Positions 32,036 to 40,262 of a stretch of 44,097 nt of DNA are shown here, in pieces. This DNA comes from Actinomycetota bacterium (GTDB lineage Bacteria; Actinomycetota; Acidimicrobiia; Acidimicrobiales; JAMCPL01). The DNA is taken from the NCBI GenBank assembly GCA_023379725.1, contig JAMCPC010000122.1:1-44097 (forward strand), written 5' to 3'. The stretch's first letter is position 1; every line of letters begins with the position of its first letter. The notes under the pieces are model-generated. The model saw nothing but the letters and a program-made list of their open reading frames with translations, did not search any database and was not told the DNA's origin. The position numbers and the translations under genes were made by a program.

Positions 32036-33034
32036 GTGAATATATCTACACTCCTATCTGTAACTCCGGTGAAGCAGGGCCTCCAATCCATGGAGGAACT
32101 GCTGAAAGGCTCTGTTGTCAATTCAGATCCTATATTGAACCAGGTGGCAACATACCTTATTGATGCTGGCGGAAAGCGGTTGCGCCCCACCCTGGCTATC
32201 ACTGTAGCTACTGGCGGAACTGATGAATCCACTCGTGATGACCAGCTGGGTGCAGTAGCGGTAGAGTTGGTACACCTTGGGTCACTGTATCATGATGATG
32301 TCATGGATGAAGCATCCATGAGAAGGAATGTCAAAAGCGTGAACTCTCGATGGGGGAATCTGGTGGCTATTGTTGCTGGAGATTACCTTTTGGCAAAATC
32401 AGCCGAGATAGCTGCCGATCTTGGGCAGCATATAGCATCGCTTTTGGCGAGGACTCTCGGAGAGCTATGCGCGGGGCAAATAAGTGAAGTGCAGACAGCG
32501 TATATGGTCAATAGAACCCAAGAACAGTATTTTAATGCAATTGCCGGCAAAACCGCTGCCCTTATGGAGGCGTCATGTCGCGTTGGAGCACTCACCAGCA
32601 GGATGCCCGAATCGGAGGCAGACGCTATAACCGAATACGGTAAGTACTTTGGGATGGCCTTTCAGCTACGTGACGATATATTGGATATTATTGGCACCAA
32701 GGAAGAACTTGGTAAGGAGCCCGGCCAGGATCTGGTAGAAGGAATATACACGCTGCCAGTATTGCTTGCACTCAATGACATTGAGGTGGGTCATGATCTG
32801 GCAGCGCTCCTGGGTAAGCCACTATCTGATAGTGAAAGGCAAGAGGCACGCTCGCTGATTATGTCATCAAATGCACTCACCAAGAGTACAGATGTAATGA
32901 GACAATGGATAGATGCTTCAGTGCAAGCTCTGGATGGAGCCTCTTCGCCCGTTCTCTGTGACCTCCTGGAGAGGTTCAGTAGGTCAATTGAGGATGACGT
33001 TACTGTGTCGGTGGAGTCGCTGTGTGCTACATGA
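32036..33034 (+). CDS. Polyprenyl diphosphate synthase (trans, long-chain type)
   Basis: It extends isoprenoid diphosphates for the menaquinone side chain or similar. First aspartate-rich motif is LYHDDVMDEA, second is LRDDILDIIG; the GGKRLRP basic motif near residue 40 and KTAALMEASCRVGA are also present. It has 332 residues. The start is GTG 32036-32038, seven bases after TATTAT, so the mRNA is probably leaderless. It is divergent from disA and followed at 16 bases by the GH31 gene. Chain length cannot be set by eye. Confidence 0.92.
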   Translation: MNISTLLSVTPVKQGLQSMEELLKGSVVNSDPILNQVATYLIDAGGKRLRPTLAITVATGGTDESTRDDQLGAVAVELVHLGSLYHDDVMDEASMRRNVKSVNSRWGNLVAIVAGDYLLAKSAEIAADLGQHIASLLARTLGELCAGQISEVQTAYMVNRTQEQYFNAIAGKTAALMEASCRVGALTSRMPESEADAITEYGKYFGMAFQLRDDILDIIGTKEELGKEPGQDLVEGIYTLPVLLALNDIEVGHDLAALLGKPLSDSERQEARSLIMSSNALTKSTDVMRQWIDASVQALDGASSPVLCDLLERFSRSIEDDVTVSVESLCAT

Positions 33035-33050
33035 GTAGATGGCTTGACCC

Positions 33051-35930
33051 ATGAGAAGTATGTCGAGGCAAGCTGGTCTCCGTGAGGAGTTGCGTCGTGG
33101 GTGGTACTTGGGGGTTGCGGCTGTTCGCTCTGTATTGGATCTCGGTCCCGGTACAACCAGGCTCGCCATAACTAATACCTTTTCTCAGGGCATCAATAGT
33201 GCAATCAGACAACTAGCTGATAAGCAGCAGGGGATACCTGGAGGGGTTGGAGAGTTGCTGGGATATGAGGAGATATCAAACGGAGCCCTATTCCGATTCA
33301 GGGATGCCATACTTGAAGTACGGGTGATGACTGACCATGTAGTCAGGATCACCTGGGAGCCCGGTATTTTGCCAGTGCCCTATAGCCTCAGAGATGGATG
33401 GCCTCCTCCAGCAGCGGAAGATCCGCAGGTATCGTTTGAGTATAGCATTGATGGTTGCTACATATTACGATATAATAATTATGCTATAAGAGTGCATCCG
33501 ACAGGTGAAGTGCAGTTTTCTGCCTGCCGTTCTACGTCCTCTGACCAATCACATGGTGGTTTTGGCGTGTCCAATAGCTCCGGTGCTGGCAAGTCTGGCA
33601 TGTTTGATGGTCCTAGCGAGTCCGGTGAATCTAGTGGTTTTGACTCATCCAGTGGGTCTCATTCATCCAGGGAAGAAATCGGCCGGCATAAAAAGGCTGA
33701 GGTGTTGTTGTGTCGCGATCTTTCTCCTGCACGGGCAGGGGAACGGTGGACTATAGACAGGCAACATCGTGCTGGGAGTCTTGTATGTGGGCTGGGCGAA
33801 AAGGCTGCTCATGTGGATTTGAGTGGTCAAGTCGCTCGTTCGAATACGGTATCAGGAAAAGCACGGTCGTACAGGCTATGGAACAGGGATCCTGGTGGTC
33901 TATGGGGTCCGGGAGTGGATCCTCTTTATATGAGTATACCTTTTACTGTTTCCATAGACCCCAAGCATCCAGATATCGTAATGGGATGTTTCTACGAGAA
34001 CTCATGGCAAAGCACCTTCTCTTTTCCTGCTGACAGCGACAGCTTGATGAAATCAACTTTCGCGGGAGGAGCACTGCGCTATTACCTGATGGCCGGTACC
34101 CTTGGTGAAGTGCTTAGCCACTATACAGGCATTACTGGTCGGCCTCCCCTTCCACCCAGATGGGCATTGGGCTACCATCAGAGTAGGTGGGGATACAAAA
34201 CCGAAAGGGACATACATGATGTAGTGGACAATTTCAAGTCTATGGATATACCTCTATCTGCGATACATCTTGATATAGACTATATGGATGGATACAAAGT
34301 GTTCACGATAGACCATTTGCGTTTTCCTGATATGAAAACTCTTGCCGATCAACTCGCCGAGCAGGGTATCAGAATAGTGACGATACTGGATCCAGCGGTG
34401 AAAGCGGACTCAAGCTCTCAATACGGTCTATATGAGGAAGGCGTTGAAGGGGAACATTTTTGCAAGAACCCTCAAGGAGAAGTGCAACTGGGGGTAGTAT
34501 GGCCGGGCAGGGCGGCATTCCCAGATTTCACAAACCCCTCAACCAGAGAATGGTGGGCGGACAAGTACGATTTTTTCAGCTCTCATGGCATAGCCGGTGT
34601 CTGGCATGACATGAACGAGCCCACTAATATAGCGTTGCTTGGTGATAAGACTTTACCGCTTGGCACCCTCCATAATATGGATGGTAGAGGTGGAGAACAT
34701 GCAGAGGCACATAATCTCTATGCCCTGGAGATGAACAGGTCAGGCTATGCTGGTCTCCGTAAAGTATACCCAGATAAACGTCCATTTATTCTTTCAAGAT
34801 CAGGATGGGCAGGATCACAGAGATACGCTTGGGGGTGGACAGGGGACACCGAGTCTACCTGGGAAGCCCTACGCCAACAGATTCCTACAATGATTGGGCT
34901 GGGTATGTCGGGTTTTCCGTTTTCGGGTCCAGACATCGGTGGATTCAATGGTGCGCCAAGCGCAGAATTGTATCTTAGATGGCTGCAACTCAGTACTTTC
35001 CTGCCCTTTTGCAGGACCCACTCTGTAGCGGGAGCGCCTCTGCGTGAACCATGGCGACTACCGGAGTACATTCGTCCATATGTAGCGAACTATATTAGAT
35101 TACGATATAGACTGTTACCTTATCTGTATACGCTTGCGTATGAAGCCAGTACTTCAGGTACACCTTTGATCAGGCCACTGGGCTGGGTCGAGAACAGTGA
35201 CAGTAGCGATTCGCTTATTTGGGAGATAGACGATGCTTTTATGTTGGGTGGGTCTGTATTGGTTGCCCCCGTGACGGCTCCTGGTAAGGCCTCCAGATTG
35301 GTTCGCCTACCGAAAGGCACTTGGTCGCCCTGGTTGGATGGTAGTTATTCGGGTAGCTTGGAAAATTCTGAGGGTAACTTGAAAGATCCTGGCGAGAGCA
35401 TCCAGCGCGAGAATGTCCAATTAAGGAAGTACCATTCAGGCCAATCTGATCAAATCAATAGATTAAGAGGTGGAAGAGTTGTCAGATTGCCTGCGCCATT
35501 GGAGAATATACCTGTCTTGGTGCGTCATGGCTCTATACTGCCGTTGGATGATGGATGGCTGAACACGTCAGGATGTGTACCGGATCTTGAGCATAGACCG
35601 AAGATGCTATCATTCCATATCTGGCCAGACGAGAGAGGGCTTGCAAGAGGGACATGCTACGATGACTGTGGCGACGGTTATGGAGAGATGAGGATGGATG
35701 ATATAGCGTTTACTCATGAAGGAGATACCGCTACTATCTCTTGGAGTAGGGAAGGTTCTTATGCCGCTCCTGATAAGGTGGGTATAGTGCTGCATGGCAT
35801 GGCTGCTACCAGATGCTATGCAGATGGTAAGCGGATCAATATGGATGAGCCAGATATATTACATCAGCTCTTTACGGTTACCTGTCCACCGTTTGCTACG
35901 CTGCGCATGGAGGGGGTCGCTTTACTGTAA
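33051..35930 (+). CDS. Alpha-glucosidase, GH31 family
   Basis: This retaining glycoside hydrolase likely acts on alpha-glucosides. It has the N-terminal beta domain (about residues 80-290) and a catalytic barrel with HLDIDYMDGYKVFTID (near 405). The nucleophile Asp520 lies in GVWHDMNEP and the acid/base Asp599 in GWTGDTEST. GMSGFPFSGPDIGGF and RTHS are also present, with beta domains at the end (LVRHGSILPL). At 959 residues it is longer than common homologues. Extra parts are a Ser/Gly-rich stretch at about 160-215 and an insertion near 760-805. No signal peptide is evident. No sugar transporter is adjacent. The start at 33051 is the least sure element; Met4 is possible. Confidence 0.92.
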   Translation: MRSMSRQAGLREELRRGWYLGVAAVRSVLDLGPGTTRLAITNTFSQGINSAIRQLADKQQGIPGGVGELLGYEEISNGALFRFRDAILEVRVMTDHVVRITWEPGILPVPYSLRDGWPPPAAEDPQVSFEYSIDGCYILRYNNYAIRVHPTGEVQFSACRSTSSDQSHGGFGVSNSSGAGKSGMFDGPSESGESSGFDSSSGSHSSREEIGRHKKAEVLLCRDLSPARAGERWTIDRQHRAGSLVCGLGEKAAHVDLSGQVARSNTVSGKARSYRLWNRDPGGLWGPGVDPLYMSIPFTVSIDPKHPDIVMGCFYENSWQSTFSFPADSDSLMKSTFAGGALRYYLMAGTLGEVLSHYTGITGRPPLPPRWALGYHQSRWGYKTERDIHDVVDNFKSMDIPLSAIHLDIDYMDGYKVFTIDHLRFPDMKTLADQLAEQGIRIVTILDPAVKADSSSQYGLYEEGVEGEHFCKNPQGEVQLGVVWPGRAAFPDFTNPSTREWWADKYDFFSSHGIAGVWHDMNEPTNIALLGDKTLPLGTLHNMDGRGGEHAEAHNLYALEMNRSGYAGLRKVYPDKRPFILSRSGWAGSQRYAWGWTGDTESTWEALRQQIPTMIGLGMSGFPFSGPDIGGFNGAPSAELYLRWLQLSTFLPFCRTHSVAGAPLREPWRLPEYIRPYVANYIRLRYRLLPYLYTLAYEASTSGTPLIRPLGWVENSDSSDSLIWEIDDAFMLGGSVLVAPVTAPGKASRLVRLPKGTWSPWLDGSYSGSLENSEGNLKDPGESIQRENVQLRKYHSGQSDQINRLRGGRVVRLPAPLENIPVLVRHGSILPLDDGWLNTSGCVPDLEHRPKMLSFHIWPDERGLARGTCYDDCGDGYGEMRMDDIAFTHEGDTATISWSREGSYAAPDKVGIVLHGMAATRCYADGKRINMDEPDILHQLFTVTCPPFATLRMEGVALL

Positions 35931-35935
35931 AGCTA

Positions 35936-35963
35936 TGCTTAGTGCTTAGTGCTTAGTGCTTAG
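35936..35963. repeat. Heptanucleotide repeat (TGCTTAG)x4 at the edge of element A
   Basis: Four exact 7-bp units run directly into the end of element A (AGTGTCCCGCAAATA), probably grown by slippage from the terminal sequence. Confidence 0.9.
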
Positions 35964-36124
35964 TGTCCCGCAAATATAAATAACCATGGGTTCCCGCCAG
36001 CCAGATGATGCCCCTGACGGCGTTCTTGTCCCAGACGTAGCTCCAGCTACGCATTCGTCCTCGGCCTTGAGATGATGCCCCTGACTGGCCGAATGACGTC
36101 ACACTATTTACGAGGCGCTGCACT
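35961..36124 (-). mobile_element. Element A, complete copy without B
   Basis: AGTGTCCCGCAAATA at the left and TATTTACGAGGCGCTGCACT at the right are imperfect inverted ends. The body has ACCATGGGTTCCCGCCAGCC, GATGATGCCCCTGACGGCG, TAGCTCCAGCTA and GATGATGCCCCTGACTGGCC. Reverse-complemented it aligns throughout with 23305-23633 minus B. It covers the last codons and stop of the epimerase gene. Confidence 0.88.
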
Positions 36125-37150
36125 GGTGGCATAGTACCATTTGTATGTATTTGCCCAAGCATCTGAGCAGCTGTCCAGCGGCGAATAATCTAAGATACGA
36201 CGGGCTTTTTCGATGGAGAATGCTCCGCCGGTGCCAATGAATGAAATAAGCTCTGCAGGAGTGCCAAACAGCCTTGCACCCGGTTTCTTGGCCTTTTTGC
36301 GAGCGAACCCCTCTATAGCTTTGGTCGTCCAAGCTGGTATGGCAAATGGTTTTGAGCGTGAGCCGACCTTTATTGCAACTTGCCACATGTGTTCCATCAT
36401 GGTCGGTATGTCAGGAGCGGCGACATTGAACGATTCTCCATCGGCTTCTACGCTCAAAGAAGCCAGTTCGAATGCCTGTGCGGCATCTCGTGCTGATACG
36501 AATGAAACAGGGGCATCCGCAGCTGGTAGGGGTATTGGAAGGCCATGCTGCAACAGTTTGAAGGTGGTAAGGATGGAGCGTTCATGATAAAAACCCGGCC
36601 CAAAGATCATGGGCATCCTCAGCATCACTACGCTAAGCCCTTTTTCAAGTCGGATCTTTCTGAGAAGTTCCTCACACTCCCATTTATTACGGCTGTATGC
36701 ACCCGTAAAGTGTAGTTCTGCATCTTCGTCAAGAGGTATGTGCATTGGCTGTGCACCATATATCTCGATTGATGATGCATAGACAAAGCGCTGGATTCCC
36801 GCGTCCGCAGAGGCTAATGCCAACTTGCGGGTTGGCTCGACGTTTGCCGCTAAAAAACCGGCTTCATCAAGTCCAGCTTGAGGTAATCGAGCTGCGAGAT
36901 GGAATACGTGGGTAAACCCACTTACCAACTCAGCTACTCGTTCTATGCTGGTGAAGTCCTTTTCTATGTCGACCTGTACGAATTCAGCCTGGAGGCACTC
37001 TGCAGGAGGGCGGGCAATATCCAGTATGCGTACCTGCCACCCGTTATCCAGCAACCTGGATGCTATGGCTCTCCCGAGTACGCCGCTTCCACCCGTTACA
37101 ACCGCCTTCAGACTTCCATGGCGAGGAAGCTTATTGTGACCAATGCTCAT
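36104..37150 (-). CDS. NAD-dependent epimerase/dehydratase (extended SDR)
   Basis: This is a nucleotide-sugar epimerase-like or 3-beta-hydroxysteroid dehydrogenase-like protein. The Rossmann site is VTGGSGVLGRAIASRLL (residues 14-30), the acidic residue is in RILDIARP, and the catalytic Ser-Tyr-x3-Lys is ASSIEIYG and AYSRNKWECEE. It has 348 residues. Start ATG 37148-37150 follows TATGAT by six bases (leaderless). The last six codons and the stop lie in the end of a repeat element, so the natural C terminus may have been altered. The substrate is unknown. Confidence 0.86.
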   Translation of the reverse strand: MSIGHNKLPRHGSLKAVVTGGSGVLGRAIASRLLDNGWQVRILDIARPPAECLQAEFVQVDIEKDFTSIERVAELVSGFTHVFHLAARLPQAGLDEAGFLAANVEPTRKLALASADAGIQRFVYASSIEIYGAQPMHIPLDEDAELHFTGAYSRNKWECEELLRKIRLEKGLSVVMLRMPMIFGPGFYHERSILTTFKLLQHGLPIPLPAADAPVSFVSARDAAQAFELASLSVEADGESFNVAAPDIPTMMEHMWQVAIKVGSRSKPFAIPAWTTKAIEGFARKKAKKPGARLFGTPAELISFIGTGGAFSIEKARRILDYSPLDSCSDAWANTYKWYYATSAAPRK

Positions 37151-37207
37151 TTCTAGATCATAGCATGGGACTGTTTGTCCTCTTTAGCCTACATCTCTGT
37201 TTTGAGC

Positions 37208-37213
37208 TATAAT
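37208..37213 (+). promoter_or_regulatory. carD -10 hexamer TATAAT
   Basis: TATAAT lies 61 bases before the carD start, leaving a leader of about 55 bases with a strong AAGGAGG. A TTTAGC 19 bases upstream is the best -35 candidate. Confidence 0.45.
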
Positions 37214-37273
37214 AGGGTAAGGTAATGACCACGCTGACAGAAGCAATGCGAAATATAATTCAAGGAGGCCTGA

Positions 37274-37750
37274 GTGTTTGAAAAAGGTGACAGGGTTGTC
37301 TACCCTCATCATGGTGCCGCTGTAGTTGAGCGCAGGGAGATAAAAAAAGCTTTTGGCGAGGAGAAGGAGTACCTGGTACTCAAATTGGCATACGGCGACC
37401 TCACCCTGATGGTACCCACAGACAACACAGAAAGCGTTGGCTTGCGCGAAGTAATAAATGACGAAGAAGTAGAGGAGGTATTCGCTGTACTCAGTAAAAA
37501 GGGTGCCAGGATGCCTACCAATTGGTCACGACGCTACAAGAACCACTCCGAGAAATTACGGTCAGGTGATATCTACCAGGTTGCCGAGGTAGTAAGAAAC
37601 CTGTCAATAAGAGATAAGGATAAGGGCCTATCCACTGGTGAAAAGAGAATGCTGGCACGTGCGCGTCAGATACTCATTTCAGAGTTGACCTTTGCACTAA
37701 ACGCCAGTGAGGACGAGGCAACCAGGCGGTTGGACGAGCTACTGGCCTAG
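37274..37750 (+). CDS. carD: Transcription factor CarD
   Basis: It binds RNA polymerase beta and stabilises open complexes, mainly at rRNA promoters. The N-terminal Tudor-like RNAP interaction domain is FEKGDRVVYPHHGAAVVERRE..LVLKLAYGDLTLMVP; the C-terminal helical DNA-binding domain includes NWSRRYKNHSEKLRSGDIYQVAEVVRNL. The 158-residue length is normal. GTG 37274-37276 follows AAGGAGG. The ispDF gene downstream is a usual neighbour, here separated by an element A copy. Confidence 0.95.
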   Translation: MFEKGDRVVYPHHGAAVVERREIKKAFGEEKEYLVLKLAYGDLTLMVPTDNTESVGLREVINDEEVEEVFAVLSKKGARMPTNWSRRYKNHSEKLRSGDIYQVAEVVRNLSIRDKDKGLSTGEKRMLARARQILISELTFALNASEDEATRRLDELLA

Positions 37751-37761
37751 GCACTGTATTC

Positions 37762-37865
37762 AGCGTAGTGTCCCGCAAATAACCATGAGCTCGCGCCAGT
37801 CAGATGATGCCTCTGGCTTGTCAGATAACGTCACGCTATTTAGGAGATACTCGAGATACTGCGCT
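37762..37865. repeat. Element A copy 8, internally deleted
   Basis: AGCGTAGTGTCCCGCAAATA, ACCATGAGCTCGCGCCAGTC and AGATGATGCCTCTGGC are followed directly by TTGTCAGATAACGTCACGC and TATTTAGGAG. The central 60-70 bases of the element are lost. It lies between carD and ispDF and shows the uninterrupted site where B sits in other copies. Confidence 0.8.
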
Positions 37866-37910
37866 AATGGCTACCTGGCTGATTGTCGCAGCCGGCAACA
37901 AGACGGCACC

Positions 37911-37946
37911 TATGCAACCTATGCAGCCTATGCAACCTATGCAGTG
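37911..37946. repeat. 9-bp tandem repeat (TATGCARCC)x4
   Basis: Four units, the last diverging at its end (TATGCAGTG), lie 60-95 bases before ispDF. They are in an untranslated stretch. Confidence 0.85.
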
Positions 37947-38005
37947 GGCGTAGAATTACATCCCGTAATGAGGTCTGGAGTAGGTAGCAGGCTGGACATA
38001 GCGAG

Positions 38006-39187
38006 ATGAACACTTGGGCAATCATCGTTGCCGCCGGGAAAGGGGAGCGCTTTGGCTCTATGAAGCAACTGGAGTTGCTCAGCGGTAAGGCGCTGACTGA
38101 ATGGTCACTGGAACTATTCAGCAGGCTGGTCGAAGACGGGCTGGTCGAGGGTATTGTGCTGGTGGTACCTCCTGATGGGCTTGGCACTTACCTACCACAG
38201 GAAAAAGTTACCAATACTCCGGGCGGGACTTCAAGTACACCAAGTGTACATATAGTTGCGGGAGGTGATAGCCGATCAGCCTCGGTACGCTCCGGACTGG
38301 CAGCTGTACCCGAAAGAGCTGAAGCAGTGGTAGTGCATGATGCCGCAAGACCGCTGGCAAGTCCTGAGCTGGCAAAGTCCGTAATAAATGCCGTACGTAA
38401 TGGTGCCTCTGCTGCAATACCAGCCTTAGAGATAGTGGATACCATGAAAGAGGTAGAGGGCAGCAAGGTACTGCGAACCCTTGATCGGACGCATTACGTT
38501 ACTGTACAGACCCCGCAAGCGTTCAGAGCGAATGTACTCAGGCGAGCACATGAGTCAGGACACGACACTACAGATGATGCTACCCTTGTAGAGATGATCG
38601 GAGAAGACGTAGTGACAGTTCCCGGAGAAAGGAACAATATTAAGGTAACTACCACTGACGACCTTGTACGCCTGAATCGCTTGATGGGACCAGAAAAGAC
38701 TGGACCGATGTCTAAGCTGCGAATAGGCAATGGGTTCGACATGCACCGCTTCGGTCACAGAGACAGCCATCTGGTGCTTGGAGGAATCAATATCCCTCAC
38801 AATAAGAGCCTTATGGGGCATTCGGATGCCGATGTCCTTACACACGCCGTGATTGATGCCCTACTGGGTGCTGCCGGACTGGGAGACATAGGACACCATT
38901 TTCCCGATACGGATCCGCTCTGGTCGGGAGCGGACTCTATAGAGATGCTCAGGCAGGTAGTAGAAATGCTACACAACCAGTCGTACCATATAGTGAACAT
39001 AGACGTCACCGCAATTGCAGAGAGTCCAATACTGTCACCATATATCGTATCTATTCAGTCTCGACTCAGTGAAGTAACGGGTGGAGGCATCAATGTCAAG
39101 GCTACATCGCCCGAGGGTATGGGAGCGCTGGGCAATGAGGAGGGAATAGCCTGTCTCGCTAGTGCACTTATAGTGATGGTGGCATGA
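38006..39187 (+). CDS. ispDF: Bifunctional IspD-IspF, MEP isoprenoid pathway
   Basis: Two enzymes are fused. Residues 1 to about 232 are 2-C-methyl-D-erythritol 4-phosphate cytidylyltransferase (IVAAGKGERFG; VHDAARPL; QTPQAFRANVLRRAH; DDATLVE). Residues about 235-393 are the 2-C-methyl-D-erythritol 2,4-cyclodiphosphate synthase (NGFDMHRF with metal Asp and His; GHSDADVLTHAVIDALLGAAGLGDIGHHFPDTD; KATSPEGMGALGNEEGIA). The fusion spans non-consecutive steps of the pathway, as in other bacteria. Start ATG 38006-38008 has no clear ribosome binding site. Confidence 0.95.
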   Translation: MNTWAIIVAAGKGERFGSMKQLELLSGKALTEWSLELFSRLVEDGLVEGIVLVVPPDGLGTYLPQEKVTNTPGGTSSTPSVHIVAGGDSRSASVRSGLAAVPERAEAVVVHDAARPLASPELAKSVINAVRNGASAAIPALEIVDTMKEVEGSKVLRTLDRTHYVTVQTPQAFRANVLRRAHESGHDTTDDATLVEMIGEDVVTVPGERNNIKVTTTDDLVRLNRLMGPEKTGPMSKLRIGNGFDMHRFGHRDSHLVLGGINIPHNKSLMGHSDADVLTHAVIDALLGAAGLGDIGHHFPDTDPLWSGADSIEMLRQVVEMLHNQSYHIVNIDVTAIAESPILSPYIVSIQSRLSEVTGGGINVKATSPEGMGALGNEEGIACLASALIVMVA

Positions 39188-39332
39188 TATGTTACTATGG
39201 CGTTCCGAAACTCGTTGCCGATATAGTATCTCAGTACGATATCTGAGCACAGTATGGCAACATGATATACCTGCACAGGTACGACATATCAGCACGACGA
39301 GCCAGTACGTCAATACAGAATCGAGGTGATAT

Positions 39333-40208
39333 ATGAGACGTTCCGATCGCACATCAGCTCGGACACTACGCCGAGCACCTGCACAGGCAGTCTCGGGACG
39401 CCGACCTGTCAGCCGTGACCCACGAACTACTCAATCATGGAATGATAACGAGATAGGGGGGGAACAGGTAGAGGGTCGTAGGTCGGTATTGGAACTATTG
39501 TCTGCCGGAAAGCGCAAAGTGTACGAGGTACTCCTGGAAGAAGGAATGGAAGCCTCCCCAATACTTGATGCGATAGAAAAAATGGCTGCAAAGCGGCATG
39601 TGCGAGTAATAAACATGCCTCCAGCTAAATTGGACAGGGAGGCCAGATCACACTCTCACCAAGGGGTAATAGCCAAAGCAACTCCACTGGATACATACAC
39701 GATAGACGACCTGGTCATGAAGGCAGGGTCTGCTCCATTCATTGTAGTTCTTGACAGCATCACGGATCCGCACAACCTGGGTTCCATATTGAGAAGCGCC
39801 GAATGTGCCGGAGCAACCGGGGTTGTCATACCGCGCCATCGCAGTGCGCATGTCTCGGCTACGGCAACCAAGGTAGCATCTGGAGCCATAGAGCATCTTG
39901 ACTTTGCAGTCGTGGGGGGCATCCCTACGGCTATTCTTGAACTGGACAAGTTGGGGGTAACTGTTATAGGGCTGGACCCATCTGCACCACGTTCATTGTA
40001 CGATATACCTATTCATGCGCCTGAACCGGTAGCGCTGGTACTGGGATCCGAAGAAAAAGGCATGAGTGCGCTCAGTAAAAAAAGATGCTCCATGATGGCA
40101 TCTCTCCCTCAGGTCGGTCGGATAGCCTCCCTGAACGTATCAGCAGCTGCTGCAATAGCACTATATCGTGTAGCACACTTACGCTATCCTGGGGGGCATC
40201 TCAATTAA
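39333..40208 (+). CDS. rlmB: 23S rRNA (guanosine-2'-O-)-methyltransferase RlmB/TrmH family
   Basis: This is a SPOUT methyltransferase that methylates the ribose of 23S rRNA G2251. Substrate-binding domain: EGRRSVLELLSAGKRKVYEVLLEE, HSHQGVIA. Knot motifs: 1 DSITDPHNLGSILRSAECAGATGVV, 2 PVALVLGSEEKGMS, 3 IASLNVSAAAAIALY. An Arg-rich extension of about 45 residues precedes the domain. ATG 39333 follows GAGGTG. The 145-base gap before it holds several short GTACGATAT-like repeats without a clear role. Its last codons lie in a small duplicated sequence. Confidence 0.92.
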   Translation: MRRSDRTSARTLRRAPAQAVSGRRPVSRDPRTTQSWNDNEIGGEQVEGRRSVLELLSAGKRKVYEVLLEEGMEASPILDAIEKMAAKRHVRVINMPPAKLDREARSHSHQGVIAKATPLDTYTIDDLVMKAGSAPFIVVLDSITDPHNLGSILRSAECAGATGVVIPRHRSAHVSATATKVASGAIEHLDFAVVGGIPTAILELDKLGVTVIGLDPSAPRSLYDIPIHAPEPVALVLGSEEKGMSALSKKRCSMMASLPQVGRIASLNVSAAAAIALYRVAHLRYPGGHLN

Positions 40209-40262
40209 TACGCCCCGCTTCAGCCCCGCTTCAGCCCCGCCTCAATTAGTACGCCCCGCTTC
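40199..40262. repeat. Duplicated TCAATTARTACGCCCCGCTTC with GC-rich spacer
   Basis: The 21-base unit occurs about 40200-40220 and 40239-40260, separated by 10-bp repeats of AGCCCCGCYT. The first copy holds the rlmB stop and the second the stop of the convergent acyl-CoA ligase. Confidence 0.85.
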
